NCBI RefSeq assembly: GCF_004343075.1
Contig: NZ_SLXP01000001.1
Location: forward strand, 178,474 to 242,473
From: Rhodovulum marinum
GTDB lineage: Bacteria; Pseudomonadota; Alphaproteobacteria; Rhodobacterales; Rhodobacteraceae
Reading direction: 5' to 3'
Length of the DNA: 64,000 nt
Part shown: one piece after another, positions 1-8,242 of the stretch
Numbering within the stretch: the stretch's first letter is position 1
Layout of the letters: each line of letters starts with the position of its first letter
Translations under genes and position numbers: made by a program
Notes under the pieces: generated by a model
Database searches by the model: none
Told to the model about the DNA's origin: nothing
Seen by the model: the letters and a program-made list of their open reading frames with translations, nothing else

Positions 1-2
1 TC

Positions 3-287
3 GCCGATTACGACGTCGACCGCATCCCGGTGGTGGCGCAAACCGTGCTGGAACTGTTCGAGGAATACGAGGGGCTGGACGCCCTGTTCGGCCTTGTGCG
101 CGATGCCCTGCCCGAAAAGCTGTTCGAAACCGCCTATGTGCTGGCCTGTGACGTGGCCGCGGCCGATGGCCGGCTGGGCGAGGAGGAACTGCGCCTGCTC
201 GAGGAAATCCGCTACGAGCTGAACATCGACCGGCTGGCCGGCGCCGCGATCGAGCGTGCGGCCCGGGCCCGGCACATGGTGGTCTGA
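3..287 (+). CDS. TerB-like (tellurite resistance family) protein, 3' part
   Basis: The reading frame is already open at the left edge of the window, so the true start lies outside; 94 codons are visible. The visible part is a compact acidic helical domain with the segment ACDVAAADGRLGEEE, which matches the metal-binding helix-loop-helix style of TerB/DjlA-N domains (D and E ligands around a DGxL core). Such proteins are cytoplasmic and linked to stress or tellurite resistance, but their biochemical role is unclear. The stop codon overlaps the start of the next gene (TGATG), so the two are probably translated together. Assignment is by motif only; a GTG at 30 could be an internal start but there is no clear ribosome site for it. 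Confidence 0.6.
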   Translation, partial: ADYDVDRIPVVAQTVLELFEEYEGLDALFGLVRDALPEKLFETAYVLACDVAAADGRLGEEELRLLEEIRYELNIDRLAGAAIERAARARHMVV

Positions 288-655
288 TGCGGGCGGTGGG
301 TCCGCCGGACCGGTTCTGGCCCTTCGCCGACTCCTTCGTGGCGGGCACGCGGCTGGTCATCGACCGCCCGCGCGGCAGCGCCCATCCCCGCTTTCCCCAG
401 ATCGCCTATCCGCTGGATTACGGCTATCTGGACGGCACGCGCGCGATCGACGGCGACGGGGTGGACGTGTGGTGCGGCTCGGGCGACCGGGCGCGGGTGA
501 CGGGCGTGGTCGCCTCGCTCGACCTGACCAAGCGCGACGGCGAGCTGAAGCTGTTGCTGGGCTGCACCCCCGACGAGATGGAGACCATCCGCGCCTTTCA
601 CAACCAGGCCGACTGGGTGGCGGGCGCGCTGGTGCTGCGGCCGGAGGGAGTCTAG
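287..655 (+). CDS. Small divergent inorganic pyrophosphatase-like protein
   Basis: A 122-residue protein that keeps the core of family I soluble pyrophosphatases: VIDRP near residue 25, YPLDYGYLDGT near residues 42-52, and DGDGVDVW near residues 56-63, which corresponds to the metal-binding D-x-D-x-x-D signature. It is much shorter than ordinary pyrophosphatases (about 170-180 residues): the loop between the first strand and YPLDYGY is trimmed, and the second acidic cluster is missing. The signature has Gly where Pro or Glu is usual. It may therefore hydrolyse another phosphoanhydride or be inactive. The start overlaps the TerB-like stop by TGATG, implying coupling. Family membership is inferred from motifs; catalytic activity is not supported by the residues seen. 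Confidence 0.65.
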   Translation: MRAVGPPDRFWPFADSFVAGTRLVIDRPRGSAHPRFPQIAYPLDYGYLDGTRAIDGDGVDVWCGSGDRARVTGVVASLDLTKRDGELKLLLGCTPDEMETIRAFHNQADWVAGALVLRPEGV

Positions 656-833
656 CCCCGCCCACGGCCGGGCGGGGTCGGCGTCTCTCCATCACACAGA
701 GGGATCATGCGGAAAACCGGTCGCGGCGCTCTTGCCAAACCAACCGCACGTGCTGGGTCCCGAAAGCCTTGTCGCCGGGCTTGGCCATAGCCAAGCCCTG
801 CGCCAAGCGCCGGTTCCTGTCTCGACCGCCCGC

Positions 834-1592
834 TCAGGCTTTGACGGCCTTGCGGCGCCCAAGCAGCGCCATCCCCCCAAGTCCGGTCAGAAGCAGCGGA
901 AGACCGGCCGGAAGCGGGATCACCGCGCCGCCGCCGATGTAGTCGCCCGAGACCGATACGCTGTTCAGCTGGAATTCCTCGCCCGTCGATTGCTTGGCGA
1001 ACAGGATCGAAAGGCCATTGGTCCGGTCGAACGGGTTGGTCGTCGTGTATGTCCGGTTTTCACCCAGGATGTTCAGGGTGATGCTGGTCGATGACGCGCC
1101 CAGCGTCCAGTCGATTGTAAAGGCGAATGCCTCGCCGACGCCGACCGCCGACGCGACACCGCCGTCCTGCGTGATCGGGCTTTCCGTTTGCGTCACACCG
1201 TTCGACAGGGCGTTTTCATTGCGGAAAATCCGGGATCCGTCGACCAACGGAAAGACCGAGACATTGTTGACACCGTCCCAAAGGCCCACCGTGAAATCGA
1301 AATCCGAACTGCTTCGCGTCGCGTTCGCCGACAGCGAAACGGTGGTCGTCGGATCGGCCGCGCCGATCGTTCCGGCCGATATCAAGTCCCACCGCAGCAG
1401 CACGGGGTTTTCGATCGGCCCCGTTCCGAAATTGATCGACGTTCCCACCGTCGTGGGCGATCCGTTCGGCGTGGACACCCCCGCGTTGGACAAAAGTCCG
1501 ACGCCGGTCGCGGAAATCGTTCCGGCGGACAATGACGTCGCACTGGCAGCAAGCGCCAGCCCGAACGCCGGTAAAGCTTTCGAGAAATACAT
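834..1592 (-). CDS. VPLPA-CTERM sorting domain surface/secreted protein
   Basis: A 252-residue exported protein. It has an N-terminal signal peptide (MYFSKALPAFGLALAASA, cleavage likely after SLSAG) and a C-terminal sorting signal: IPLPAGLPLLLTGLGG, a hydrophobic helix, then a basic tail RRKAVKA. This tripartite VPLPA/PEP-CTERM pattern directs proteins to an exosortase-type processing system; no exosortase lies in this window. The middle is rich in Ser, Thr, Gly and beta-strand-like repeats with no recognised enzyme motif. The start at 1592 is chosen because AAAGGGA precedes it; a longer frame to 1619 would add nine residues before the signal peptide. It is transcribed alone. Confidence 0.85.
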   Translation of the reverse strand: MYFSKALPAFGLALAASATSLSAGTISATGVGLLSNAGVSTPNGSPTTVGTSINFGTGPIENPVLLRWDLISAGTIGAADPTTTVSLSANATRSSSDFDFTVGLWDGVNNVSVFPLVDGSRIFRNENALSNGVTQTESPITQDGGVASAVGVGEAFAFTIDWTLGASSTSITLNILGENRTYTTTNPFDRTNGLSILFAKQSTGEEFQLNSVSVSGDYIGGGAVIPLPAGLPLLLTGLGGMALLGRRKAVKA

Positions 1593-1718
1593 TGATCCAT
1601 TCCCTTTCACACCCGCCAAAATCGTAGCGAGGATGACATTTCAAGTCAATGAAAACGGCATGTCGGCCCGGCCGCCGCACCGGCTGCCCCGGCGTGCGAC
1701 CCGGTCCTGCGGGCCGCC

Positions 1719-3209
1719 TCAGGCGTAAAGCGCCACCCAGCGCTCCAGCAGGCCCATCTGCAACCGCCGCGCCCTGGTGACCCAGCTTTTGCCGCCCTCG
1801 GGGCGTTCCAGCTCCTGCGGACCAAGGGCCGCGCGCCGCTCGGGATCGGCGGCGAAGATCGCGAAGGCCAGCTCGCGCCCCGTGGGAAAGGTGACATAGC
1901 CCGCCAGCCCCGAAACGAAGTTCAGCGTGCCGGTCTTGGCGCGGATCTCCACCGGGTGGTCATAGATCGGCCGCCCCCGCCCGTCGCGCAGGTGGACCGG
2001 TTTCATCAGCCCCTTCAGCCCCGCCCCCGGCGCCACCTCGACCAGCATCCGCACCATTTCCACCGCCGACATCCGCGAGGCGTCCCCCAGCCCCGAATGA
2101 TCGACGAACCGCGCCTTGCGCGCGCCCATCCGGGACGCCAGCCAGTCGCCCATCGCCTGTCCCGACTCGGTCAGCGACAGGGGCTGGTCGCCGCGCGCCA
2201 GCGTCGCGCTCAGCCCCACCGCCTCGGCGGTCATGTTGGTGGAATATTTCAGCATGTCGCGCAGGATGTCGCTCAACGGTTCACTCCGGTGCTCGGCCAG
2301 CACCCGGCCCGCGACCGGCGCCGCCGCCTCTTCGGGGCGGGGCAGCGCGATGCCCTCGGCGCGGGCCAGCGTGTGAAACACCTCGGCGCAATACAGCGCG
2401 GGCCGGCGCACCGGCAGCCAGCGCGCGCCCCCCTGCCCCAGCGCGCCCTGGGCCACCGTCCACTCGTCCACGCCGCCCTTGGACGAATAGGTGTAAACCG
2501 GCGCAGGGCGGTCCACGACCTGCATCCGCGCCACGCTGACCGGGGGGGCGTAACGGCGCGCGCGGGCGTCCATCGTCACGTCGTACCCGCCGCCCGCCCG
2601 CTTCCACTCGAAATGCACGCGGTTGAAATTCAGGTTCAGCCCCGAGATCGCCGGGTTGTACCCCACATGCGCGGGCTGCCCCGGGTCGATCGCCGGCAGC
2701 CGCGGCAGCGCACCTGCATCGTACAGGAACCGCCCCCGCACCTCGCGCAGCCCGGCCGCGCGCAGGCGCGCCGCCAGGTCGCCCAGCATGTCGGTGTCCA
2801 GCGTCGGGTCGCCGCCGCCCGCCAGCACCAGGTCGCCCTCCAGCCGCCCATCCGTCACCGGCCCGGTCGCCAGCACCCGCGTGGCGAACCGGTGATCGGC
2901 CCCCAGCACGTCCAGCGCGTAAAGCGCCGTGACCGATTTCGCGACCGAGGCCGGCGGCAGCCCCAGCACGGGGTTCATCACCTCCAGCACCTCGCCCGTG
3001 GCGGCATCGGCCACCGCGAAGGCCAGCTTCCCGCCCAGGTTGGCGCGGGCGACCAGCGCCTCGGCCTCGGCGGCCTGGCGCAACGCTTCGGGGCGCGCCA
3101 CCGGCCGCAGGCTGCGCGCCAACGGCGCGGACAGCGCCGGGCCGCCCACCCCGGCCATCAGCGCGGCAAGCACCCAGCGGCGCGAAAATCTGTCGGCGGA
3201 ACGCGTCAT
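1719..3209 (-). CDS. dacB: D-alanyl-D-alanine carboxypeptidase/endopeptidase, PBP4 (DacB) family
   Basis: A 496-residue periplasmic serine peptidase of peptidoglycan maturation (family S13). All three penicillin-binding motifs are visible: S-V-A-K in PPASVAKS (catalytic Ser), S-T-N in YSTNMTAE, and K-T-G in RAKTGTLNF. An N-terminal stretch with twin Arg (FSRRWVLAALMAG) looks like a Tat or Sec signal. The long insertion between SxxK and SxN is typical of PBP4. The start at 3209 is preferred over an in-frame ATG at 3245 because it places the signal peptide at the N terminus. nadD lies 55 bp upstream on the same strand, so a two-gene transcript is possible. Confidence 0.9.
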   Translation of the reverse strand: MTRSADRFSRRWVLAALMAGVGGPALSAPLARSLRPVARPEALRQAAEAEALVARANLGGKLAFAVADAATGEVLEVMNPVLGLPPASVAKSVTALYALDVLGADHRFATRVLATGPVTDGRLEGDLVLAGGGDPTLDTDMLGDLAARLRAAGLREVRGRFLYDAGALPRLPAIDPGQPAHVGYNPAISGLNLNFNRVHFEWKRAGGGYDVTMDARARRYAPPVSVARMQVVDRPAPVYTYSSKGGVDEWTVAQGALGQGGARWLPVRRPALYCAEVFHTLARAEGIALPRPEEAAAPVAGRVLAEHRSEPLSDILRDMLKYSTNMTAEAVGLSATLARGDQPLSLTESGQAMGDWLASRMGARKARFVDHSGLGDASRMSAVEMVRMLVEVAPGAGLKGLMKPVHLRDGRGRPIYDHPVEIRAKTGTLNFVSGLAGYVTFPTGRELAFAIFAADPERRAALGPQELERPEGGKSWVTRARRLQMGLLERWVALYA

Positions 3210-3264
3210 GGCGCGGAGTGAAGCAAATCGCCCCGCCCCGGGCAAGCCCGCAGATCGGGCGCGG

Positions 3265-3873
3265 TCAGGGCGTGCGGTGCCACTGGCCGCTGGCCCGGAT
3301 CTCGGACGACGAGATGTCGATCATCGGCACCCGCAGATAGCACCAGGCGGGCGTCGGGTGCCCGGCCAAACAGCGGGCGCGCTCGGCCGGCAGGCGATAG
3401 CGGGCATAGGCGACCGCGGCCTTCGACTGGCGCGCCGCGATCCCCTGGCCGGGGCGGGCCAGAACGCCCACCGGCACCGTGTCGAGGATCCAGCGCCAGC
3501 GGTCCCAGCGGTGGAACGTCGTCAGGTTGTCCGCCCCCATCAGCCAGACGAAGCGCACGCCCGGATACAGCCCGATCAGGCGCTCCAGGGTCTCGGCGGT
3601 ATAGCGGGTGCCGATCCGCGCCTCGATATCGGTGATCGTGACGCGGGGGTGATGCATGACGCGCCTGGCCGCCTCGATCCGCCGGGCCATCGGCGCGGGG
3701 CCCTCGGCCTTCAGCGGGTTGCCGGGAGAGACCAGCCACCACACGCGGTCCAGCCCGAACCGTTTGAGCGCCGCCCGCGTGATATGCGCATGCCCCTCGT
3801 GGGCGGGGTCGAACGACCCGCCCAACAGGCCGACCCTCTGGCCCACGCTCGCTTTCGGAAACCCCGCCCGCAT
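3265..3873 (-). CDS. nadD: Nicotinate-nucleotide adenylyltransferase
   Basis: A 202-residue enzyme that adenylates nicotinate mononucleotide with ATP to form deamido-NAD, a step of NAD synthesis. The nucleotidyltransferase motif [11 protein letters not shown] (GxFDPxHxGH, residues about 15-25) and the C-terminal ISSSEIRA motif (ISSTxIR type) are intact. Length matches the family. The annotated start at 3873 is chosen because the upstream extension to 3963 is not NadD-like. In many Rhodobacterales nadD sits near rsfS/rlmH and dacB; here only the dacB-like gene follows, and an AT-rich foreign segment begins just upstream. Confidence 0.93.
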   Translation of the reverse strand: MRAGFPKASVGQRVGLLGGSFDPAHEGHAHITRAALKRFGLDRVWWLVSPGNPLKAEGPAPMARRIEAARRVMHHPRVTITDIEARIGTRYTAETLERLIGLYPGVRFVWLMGADNLTTFHRWDRWRWILDTVPVGVLARPGQGIAARQSKAAVAYARYRLPAERARCLAGHPTPAWCYLRVPMIDISSSEIRASGQWHRTP

Positions 3874-4064
3874 GAGGGTGGAGTAGCCTGTAGGCGAGCG
3901 GGTGGGAAGGGGAAAGATCAATGTTGACGCCACCCAATTAGGGTGCACACTAACCTGGCACAATTCACATCGTGATGCCCACTTAATCAGTCACTATATT
4001 CGATAGAACTGCAGATCGCAGCGCCTTTTTGTGCTGCAAGAGAGAGAGAGATGAGAGGCCCGGA

Positions 4065-4856
4065 TTGATCACTCAACTTCAGGATTACACCGCAAGCCTT
4101 AAGGAATACGCCGAAAATCTTGCTCCAAAAATGGCAACTTCAGTAGATTTTTTGAATGAGAACCAAGACCTTCTAACTTTGTCGCTTTTCTTCGTGACGA
4201 TCATCGCCGGCTGGCTTAGCGGGGCCTTCAAAGCGCTGAGACAAAAACCGAGGCTGGCTATAAGAACAATCGACGGCCCCACCTTCTCTTGCACCTTTCC
4301 CACCGGGCGAAAACATAACAACCACGACACGCATCGTACTGGGGTGGCACTATACCTAAACATTACAAATATTGGCTCGGCGCCTACAGGAATCTCTGCA
4401 ATAGAGGTTGGCTACCATTGGAACCTTCGCCCCATCTCATTGCTCTGGCTCAAATATCGTATTGGCTGGTTCTGGCTAAAAGATCAAACCGCTGCACTTG
4501 CAGACTTTCAATGTAGTATTGGCGAATCCGTCAAGATATTCCCATTCCTTACACAGCGCAGCAGCCTATCAATGTCAGACACGAGAACGTATCTCCTGAT
4601 CGGCGAAGCAACAAACGGTGTTGTATATTTCGAACAGTCGGAAAGCTGGGGAGGTTGCTTCCCCAAACCCCAAGGCTCGCACACAAAGATTAGGCTTCGA
4701 ATTATTGATGCCTTCGGCCGCAGGCATGATTCAAAACATCTCATTCCAACTGTCACACTCGAAGATGCAAAGAAATTCAATCCAAGATTCGGAGAAACGC
4801 ATACAGAACTTAATCGTGAGCTCCCTCCGTCTACAGAGGAAGAGATTGAAGCTTGA
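4065..4856 (+). CDS. Membrane-anchored protein of unknown function in an AT-rich patch
   Basis: I do not recognise this gene. With the TTG start at 4065 it encodes 263 residues; GAGAGG sits six bases before that TTG, which is better than the alternative TTG at 4029. A short N-terminal helical region is followed by one transmembrane segment (LLTLSLFFVTIIAGWLSGAF, about residues 36-55), then a soluble domain of beta-strand character with the motif LYLNITNIGSAPTGISAIEVG, reminiscent of extracytoplasmic or membrane-associated adaptor domains. The charged tail is acidic. Base composition and codon use are clearly more AT-rich than the flanking nadD and ettA, suggesting horizontal transfer. It is transcribed alone, without an obvious partner. 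Confidence 0.7.
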   Translation: MITQLQDYTASLKEYAENLAPKMATSVDFLNENQDLLTLSLFFVTIIAGWLSGAFKALRQKPRLAIRTIDGPTFSCTFPTGRKHNNHDTHRTGVALYLNITNIGSAPTGISAIEVGYHWNLRPISLLWLKYRIGWFWLKDQTAALADFQCSIGESVKIFPFLTQRSSLSMSDTRTYLLIGEATNGVVYFEQSESWGGCFPKPQGSHTKIRLRIIDAFGRRHDSKHLIPTVTLEDAKKFNPRFGETHTELNRELPPSTEEEIEA

Positions 4857-5045
4857 TGATTTTTTTGAAATCTGAGAAGCCCGGCTTTTCAGAATACGAT
4901 TCAATTGTAGGATACCTCCACTACAAGCGGCGTGACTGGTCGCCGCTCCTTTGTTCGTAGTGTCACCCCCTGCATTGCCCTCCCCCCCCAGACTCGCTAT
5001 GTCACGCCCCAACCCAGACACCCAACGCACAAGGGCGGTTCGCGC

Positions 5046-6701
5046 ATGGCTTCCTACCAGTATGTCTACCACATGGACGGCGTCTCCAAGACCTATCCGG
5101 GCGGCAAGAAATGCTTTGAAAACATTCGGTTGAACTTCCTTCCCGGCGTCAAGATCGGCGTCGTCGGCGTCAACGGCGCGGGGAAATCCACGCTGCTGCG
5201 CATCATGGCCGGCTGGGACAAGGATTTCACCGGCGAGGCCTGGGCCGCCAAGGGCGCGCGCGTCGGCTACCTGCCGCAGGAACCCCAGATCGACGAAACC
5301 CTCACCGTGCGCGAGAACGTCATGCTGGGCGTGGCCGAGAAGAAGGCCAAGCTCGACCGGTTCAACGAACTGGCGATGAACTACTCCGACGAGACCGCGG
5401 ACGAGATGGCCGCCCTGCAGGACGAGATCGACAGCCAGAACCTTTGGGACCTGGATTCCCAGATCGACGTCGCGATGGAGGCCCTGCGCTGCCCCCCCGA
5501 CGACGCCCCCGTCGCGACCCTTTCGGGCGGGGAACGCCGCCGCGTCGCGCTGTGCAAGCTGCTGCTCGAAGCGCCCGACATGCTGCTGCTGGACGAACCC
5601 ACCAACCACCTGGACGCCGAAACCGTCGCCTGGCTGCAACAGCACCTGATCGACTACAAGGGCACCATCCTGATCGTCACCCACGACCGCTATTTCCTGG
5701 ATGACATCACCGGCTGGATCCTCGAACTCGACCGCGGCCGCGGCATCCCCTACGAGGGCAACTATTCCGCCTGGCTGGAGCAGAAATCGAAACGCCTCGC
5801 CCAAGAGGCGCGCGAGGACAAGGCCAAGCAGAAGCAACTCGAACGCGAACTCGACTGGATCCGCGCGGGTCAAAAGGCCCGCCAGGCGAAATCCAAGGCC
5901 CGTATCCAGGCCTATGAGGAACTGGCCAGCCAGTCGGAACGCGAGAAACTCTCGCGCGCCCAGATCATCATCCCCAACGGCCCCCGCCTGGGCGGCCGCG
6001 TGATCGAGGTGACCGGCCTGAAAAAGGGCTATGGCGACCGCCTGCTGATCGAGGACCTGTCCTTCGCCCTGCCGCCGGGCGGCATCGTCGGCGTGATCGG
6101 CCCCAACGGCGCGGGCAAGTCCACGCTGTTCCGCATGCTCACCGGCCAGGAACAGCCCGACGAGGGCACCATCGAATTCGGCGACACGGTGAAACTGTCC
6201 TATGTCGACCAGTCCCGCGACGCGCTCGACCCCAACAAGACCGTGTGGGAGGAGATCACCGACGCGCTGGATATCGTGGTCCTCGGCGATGCCGAGGTGA
6301 ACTCCCGCGCCTATTGCTCGGCCTTCAACTTCAAGGGCGGCGACCAGCAGAAAAAGGTGGGGCTTTTGTCCGGGGGCGAACGCAACCGCGTCCACATGGC
6401 CAAGCTGTTGAAATCCGGCGGCAACGTGCTGTTGTTGGACGAGCCCACCAACGATCTCGACGTCGAAACCCTGCAGGCGATGGAAGCCGCGCTGGAGGAT
6501 TTCGCCGGCTGCGCCGTCATCATCTCCCACGACCGCTTCTTCCTCGACCGCCTCTGCACCCATATCCTGGCCTTCGAGGGCGAGGCCCATGTCGAATGGT
6601 TCGAGGGCAATTTCGAGGCCTACGAGGAAGACAAAATTCGGAGGCTCGGCCCGGACTCGGTGGAGCCGAAGCGGGTGAAGTACAAGAAGTTCGCGAGGTA
6701 A
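5046..6701 (+). CDS. ettA: Energy-dependent translational throttle protein EttA (ABC-F)
   Basis: A 551-residue soluble ABC-F ATPase that binds the ribosomal E site and gates the first elongation step according to the ATP/ADP ratio. Two ABC domains are present: Walker A GVNGAGKST (residues 41-49), signature LSGGE and DEPTNHLD in the first; GPNGAGKST, LSGGE and DEPTNDLD in the second. The linker between them (about residues 240-320) is the highly charged P-site tRNA-interacting motif. There is no membrane domain. The start at 5046 is the one that begins the conserved ASYQYVYxMxGVSK sequence. It is a core gene flanked on both sides by AT-rich foreign segments. Confidence 0.95.
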   Translation: MASYQYVYHMDGVSKTYPGGKKCFENIRLNFLPGVKIGVVGVNGAGKSTLLRIMAGWDKDFTGEAWAAKGARVGYLPQEPQIDETLTVRENVMLGVAEKKAKLDRFNELAMNYSDETADEMAALQDEIDSQNLWDLDSQIDVAMEALRCPPDDAPVATLSGGERRRVALCKLLLEAPDMLLLDEPTNHLDAETVAWLQQHLIDYKGTILIVTHDRYFLDDITGWILELDRGRGIPYEGNYSAWLEQKSKRLAQEAREDKAKQKQLERELDWIRAGQKARQAKSKARIQAYEELASQSEREKLSRAQIIIPNGPRLGGRVIEVTGLKKGYGDRLLIEDLSFALPPGGIVGVIGPNGAGKSTLFRMLTGQEQPDEGTIEFGDTVKLSYVDQSRDALDPNKTVWEEITDALDIVVLGDAEVNSRAYCSAFNFKGGDQQKKVGLLSGGERNRVHMAKLLKSGGNVLLLDEPTNDLDVETLQAMEAALEDFAGCAVIISHDRFFLDRLCTHILAFEGEAHVEWFEGNFEAYEEDKIRRLGPDSVEPKRVKYKKFAR

Positions 6702-6762
6702 TTCCTAGGACGTCCCCGGATCGCCTACGCTTGCAGGCGTCCCCGGAACAGCTATGCACAGG

Positions 6763-6843
6763 GGATCGCGCCCACCCTGGGGTGAGAGGGGACCGTTGCG
6801 CCAGTGGCGCGGCGTAAGCCCCTCGAACGGTCCGGCGCGATCC
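6763..6843 (+). other. Nested inverted-repeat element, possible structured RNA or terminator
   Basis: An 81-bp segment between ettA and the SIR2-like gene folds on paper into nested stems. The outer stem is GGATCGCGCC (6763-6772) with GGCGCGATCC (6834-6843), ten perfect pairs. The next is GGACCGTT (6790-6797) with AACGGTCC (6826-6833), eight pairs and directly stacked on the outer stem at its 3' side. An inner hairpin is GCGCC-AGT-GGCGC (6798-6810). No T tract follows, so it is not a classical intrinsic terminator. A shorter hairpin CGCCT/AGGCG (6722-6739) and a direct repeat CGTCCCCGGA (6711 and 6738) lie just upstream. Strand is assigned by the neighbouring genes only. Confidence 0.4.
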
Positions 6844-7484
6844 AAGCCTGACGCCCCGGGGAGACAGTGCTGTAAGGAGAATGCTATCTGAAGCAAGCCG
6901 TCAGCTAAGTGAAGCAAGAGTTGTCGAATTTGGGTCAGCAAAGAATTCAAGAGGAAAGATGCGAGAAGTTCTTCTATTTGGAAATGGCTTAGGTCGATCC
7001 CTTAATAATGAGTATTTCGAACTTGAGCGAGGACTCCGTGATGCTTGGGACGACGATGAAGTGCTTTCAGAAGCTGATCGCGATTTAATTAGAAGATGCT
7101 TAAACAACGAAGAGCTTATTGAAGGTGAGGAGGAGATCTGGCCTCGCGGGGAGAACGAACTAGATCCGCTACAAAAGGTTCTCGCCGCATGTGACTTGGT
7201 TCGTCAGTTCGAGCGCGAAGATCAGGAAGGGTGGCTAACGGCTCGCGGTCAGGCATTTCCTGACGCGATCCGAAGCTTTATCCACAGAGCCGCTTGCTAC
7301 TATCATAGATTTAATGGATCGCTTCCCCAAAACTTTGTCAATCCTCTCGTAGATTTTATTCTTGAATCAAGATCTCATGTTGCGACTCTTAATTATGATG
7401 ACCTCTTATATCGCTCACTAGGGTCAGGATGCATTGATTTTCAGTGCGCTGCGTGATTCACGGCTCGGAAAACGGAGCGGTGAC

Positions 7485-7832
7485 ATGAGCGACCTGTACT
7501 GGCTGACCAACGAGCAGATGGCCAAGCTTTCCCCTTTCTTCCCCAAGTCCCACGGCAAGCCTCGGGTCGACGACAGACGGGTCTTGAGCGGGATTATCTT
7601 CATCAATCGCAATGGCTTGCGCTGGCGCGACGCGCCTGAAGCCTACGGACCGCACAAGACGCTGTACAGCCGGTGGAAGCGTTGGAGCGAGAAAGGCATC
7701 TTCGCTAGGATGATGGCTGGGTTAGCGGCCGAACACGGCGAGCAGAAGACGGTAATGATCGATGCGACCTATCTGAAGGCGCACCGCACGGCGACCAGCA
7801 TGGCCGCGAAAAAGGGGGGCGTGGCCGCCTGA
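7485..7832 (+). CDS. IS5-family transposase, N-terminal frame (orfA)
   Basis: A 115-codon frame encoding the N-terminal part of the transposase, with the helix-turn-helix-like DUF4096 segment (YWLTNEQMAKLSPFFP) and the first catalytic Asp in MIDATYLKAH. It ends shortly after an A5G6 run at 7809-7819. At that run a -1 slip continues into the second frame, giving KGGRGRLIGRTKGG, the sequence that normally joins the two halves in this family. If unslipped, the product is a short protein that could act as a DNA-binding regulator of transposition. Confidence 0.9.
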   Translation: MSDLYWLTNEQMAKLSPFFPKSHGKPRVDDRRVLSGIIFINRNGLRWRDAPEAYGPHKTLYSRWKRWSEKGIFARMMAGLAAEHGEQKTVMIDATYLKAHRTATSMAAKKGGVAA

Positions 7833-7852
7833 TCGGTCGCACCAAAGGCGGC

Positions 7853-8242
7853 ATGAACACCAAGTTGCACGCCATCTGCGACAGCAAAGGACGGCCGCTG
7901 AACCTGTTTGTCACTGCAGGACCGGTGAGCGACTACATCGGCGCGCGGGCACTGCTCGGCACCCTGCCAAAGGTCGACTGGTTGCTAGGGGATCGCGGCT
8001 ATGACGCCGACTGGTTCAGAGACGCGTTGAAAGACAAAGGGATACGCGCCTGCATCCCCGGCAGAAAGCAACGCAAGACCCCCGTCAAATACGACAAGCG
8101 TCGCTACAAACGGCGCAACCGCATCGAGATCATGTTCGGTCGTCTGAAGGACTGGCGGCGCGTAGCGACACGATATGATCGCTGTCCCAAGGTGTTCCTC
8201 TCCGCCATCGCCCTCGCAGCGGTCGTCATCTACTGGTTATGA
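7853..8242 (+). CDS. IS5-family transposase, catalytic C-terminal frame (orfB)
   Basis: A 129-codon frame, -1 relative to orfA, carrying the remaining catalytic residues: Asp in LLGDRGYDADW and Glu in RNRIEIMFGRLKDW (the RxxxE signature of IS5/IS4 transposases). The coordinates start at the first ATG (MNTKLHAICD), but the natural product is almost certainly the OrfAB fusion of about 252 residues made by -1 frameshifting at the A5G6 run upstream, since conserved residues are already encoded in this frame before the ATG. Length and ending (AAVVIYWL) are typical, so the transposase looks complete. Confidence 0.9.
   Translation: MNTKLHAICDSKGRPLNLFVTAGPVSDYIGARALLGTLPKVDWLLGDRGYDADWFRDALKDKGIRACIPGRKQRKTPVKYDKRRYKRRNRIEIMFGRLKDWRRVATRYDRCPKVFLSAIALAAVVIYWL

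Noticed and set aside
4731-6590. Minus-strand frame of about 620 codons opposite ettA
   Set aside because: ettA has full ABC-F motifs; the antisense product has only low-complexity repeats.
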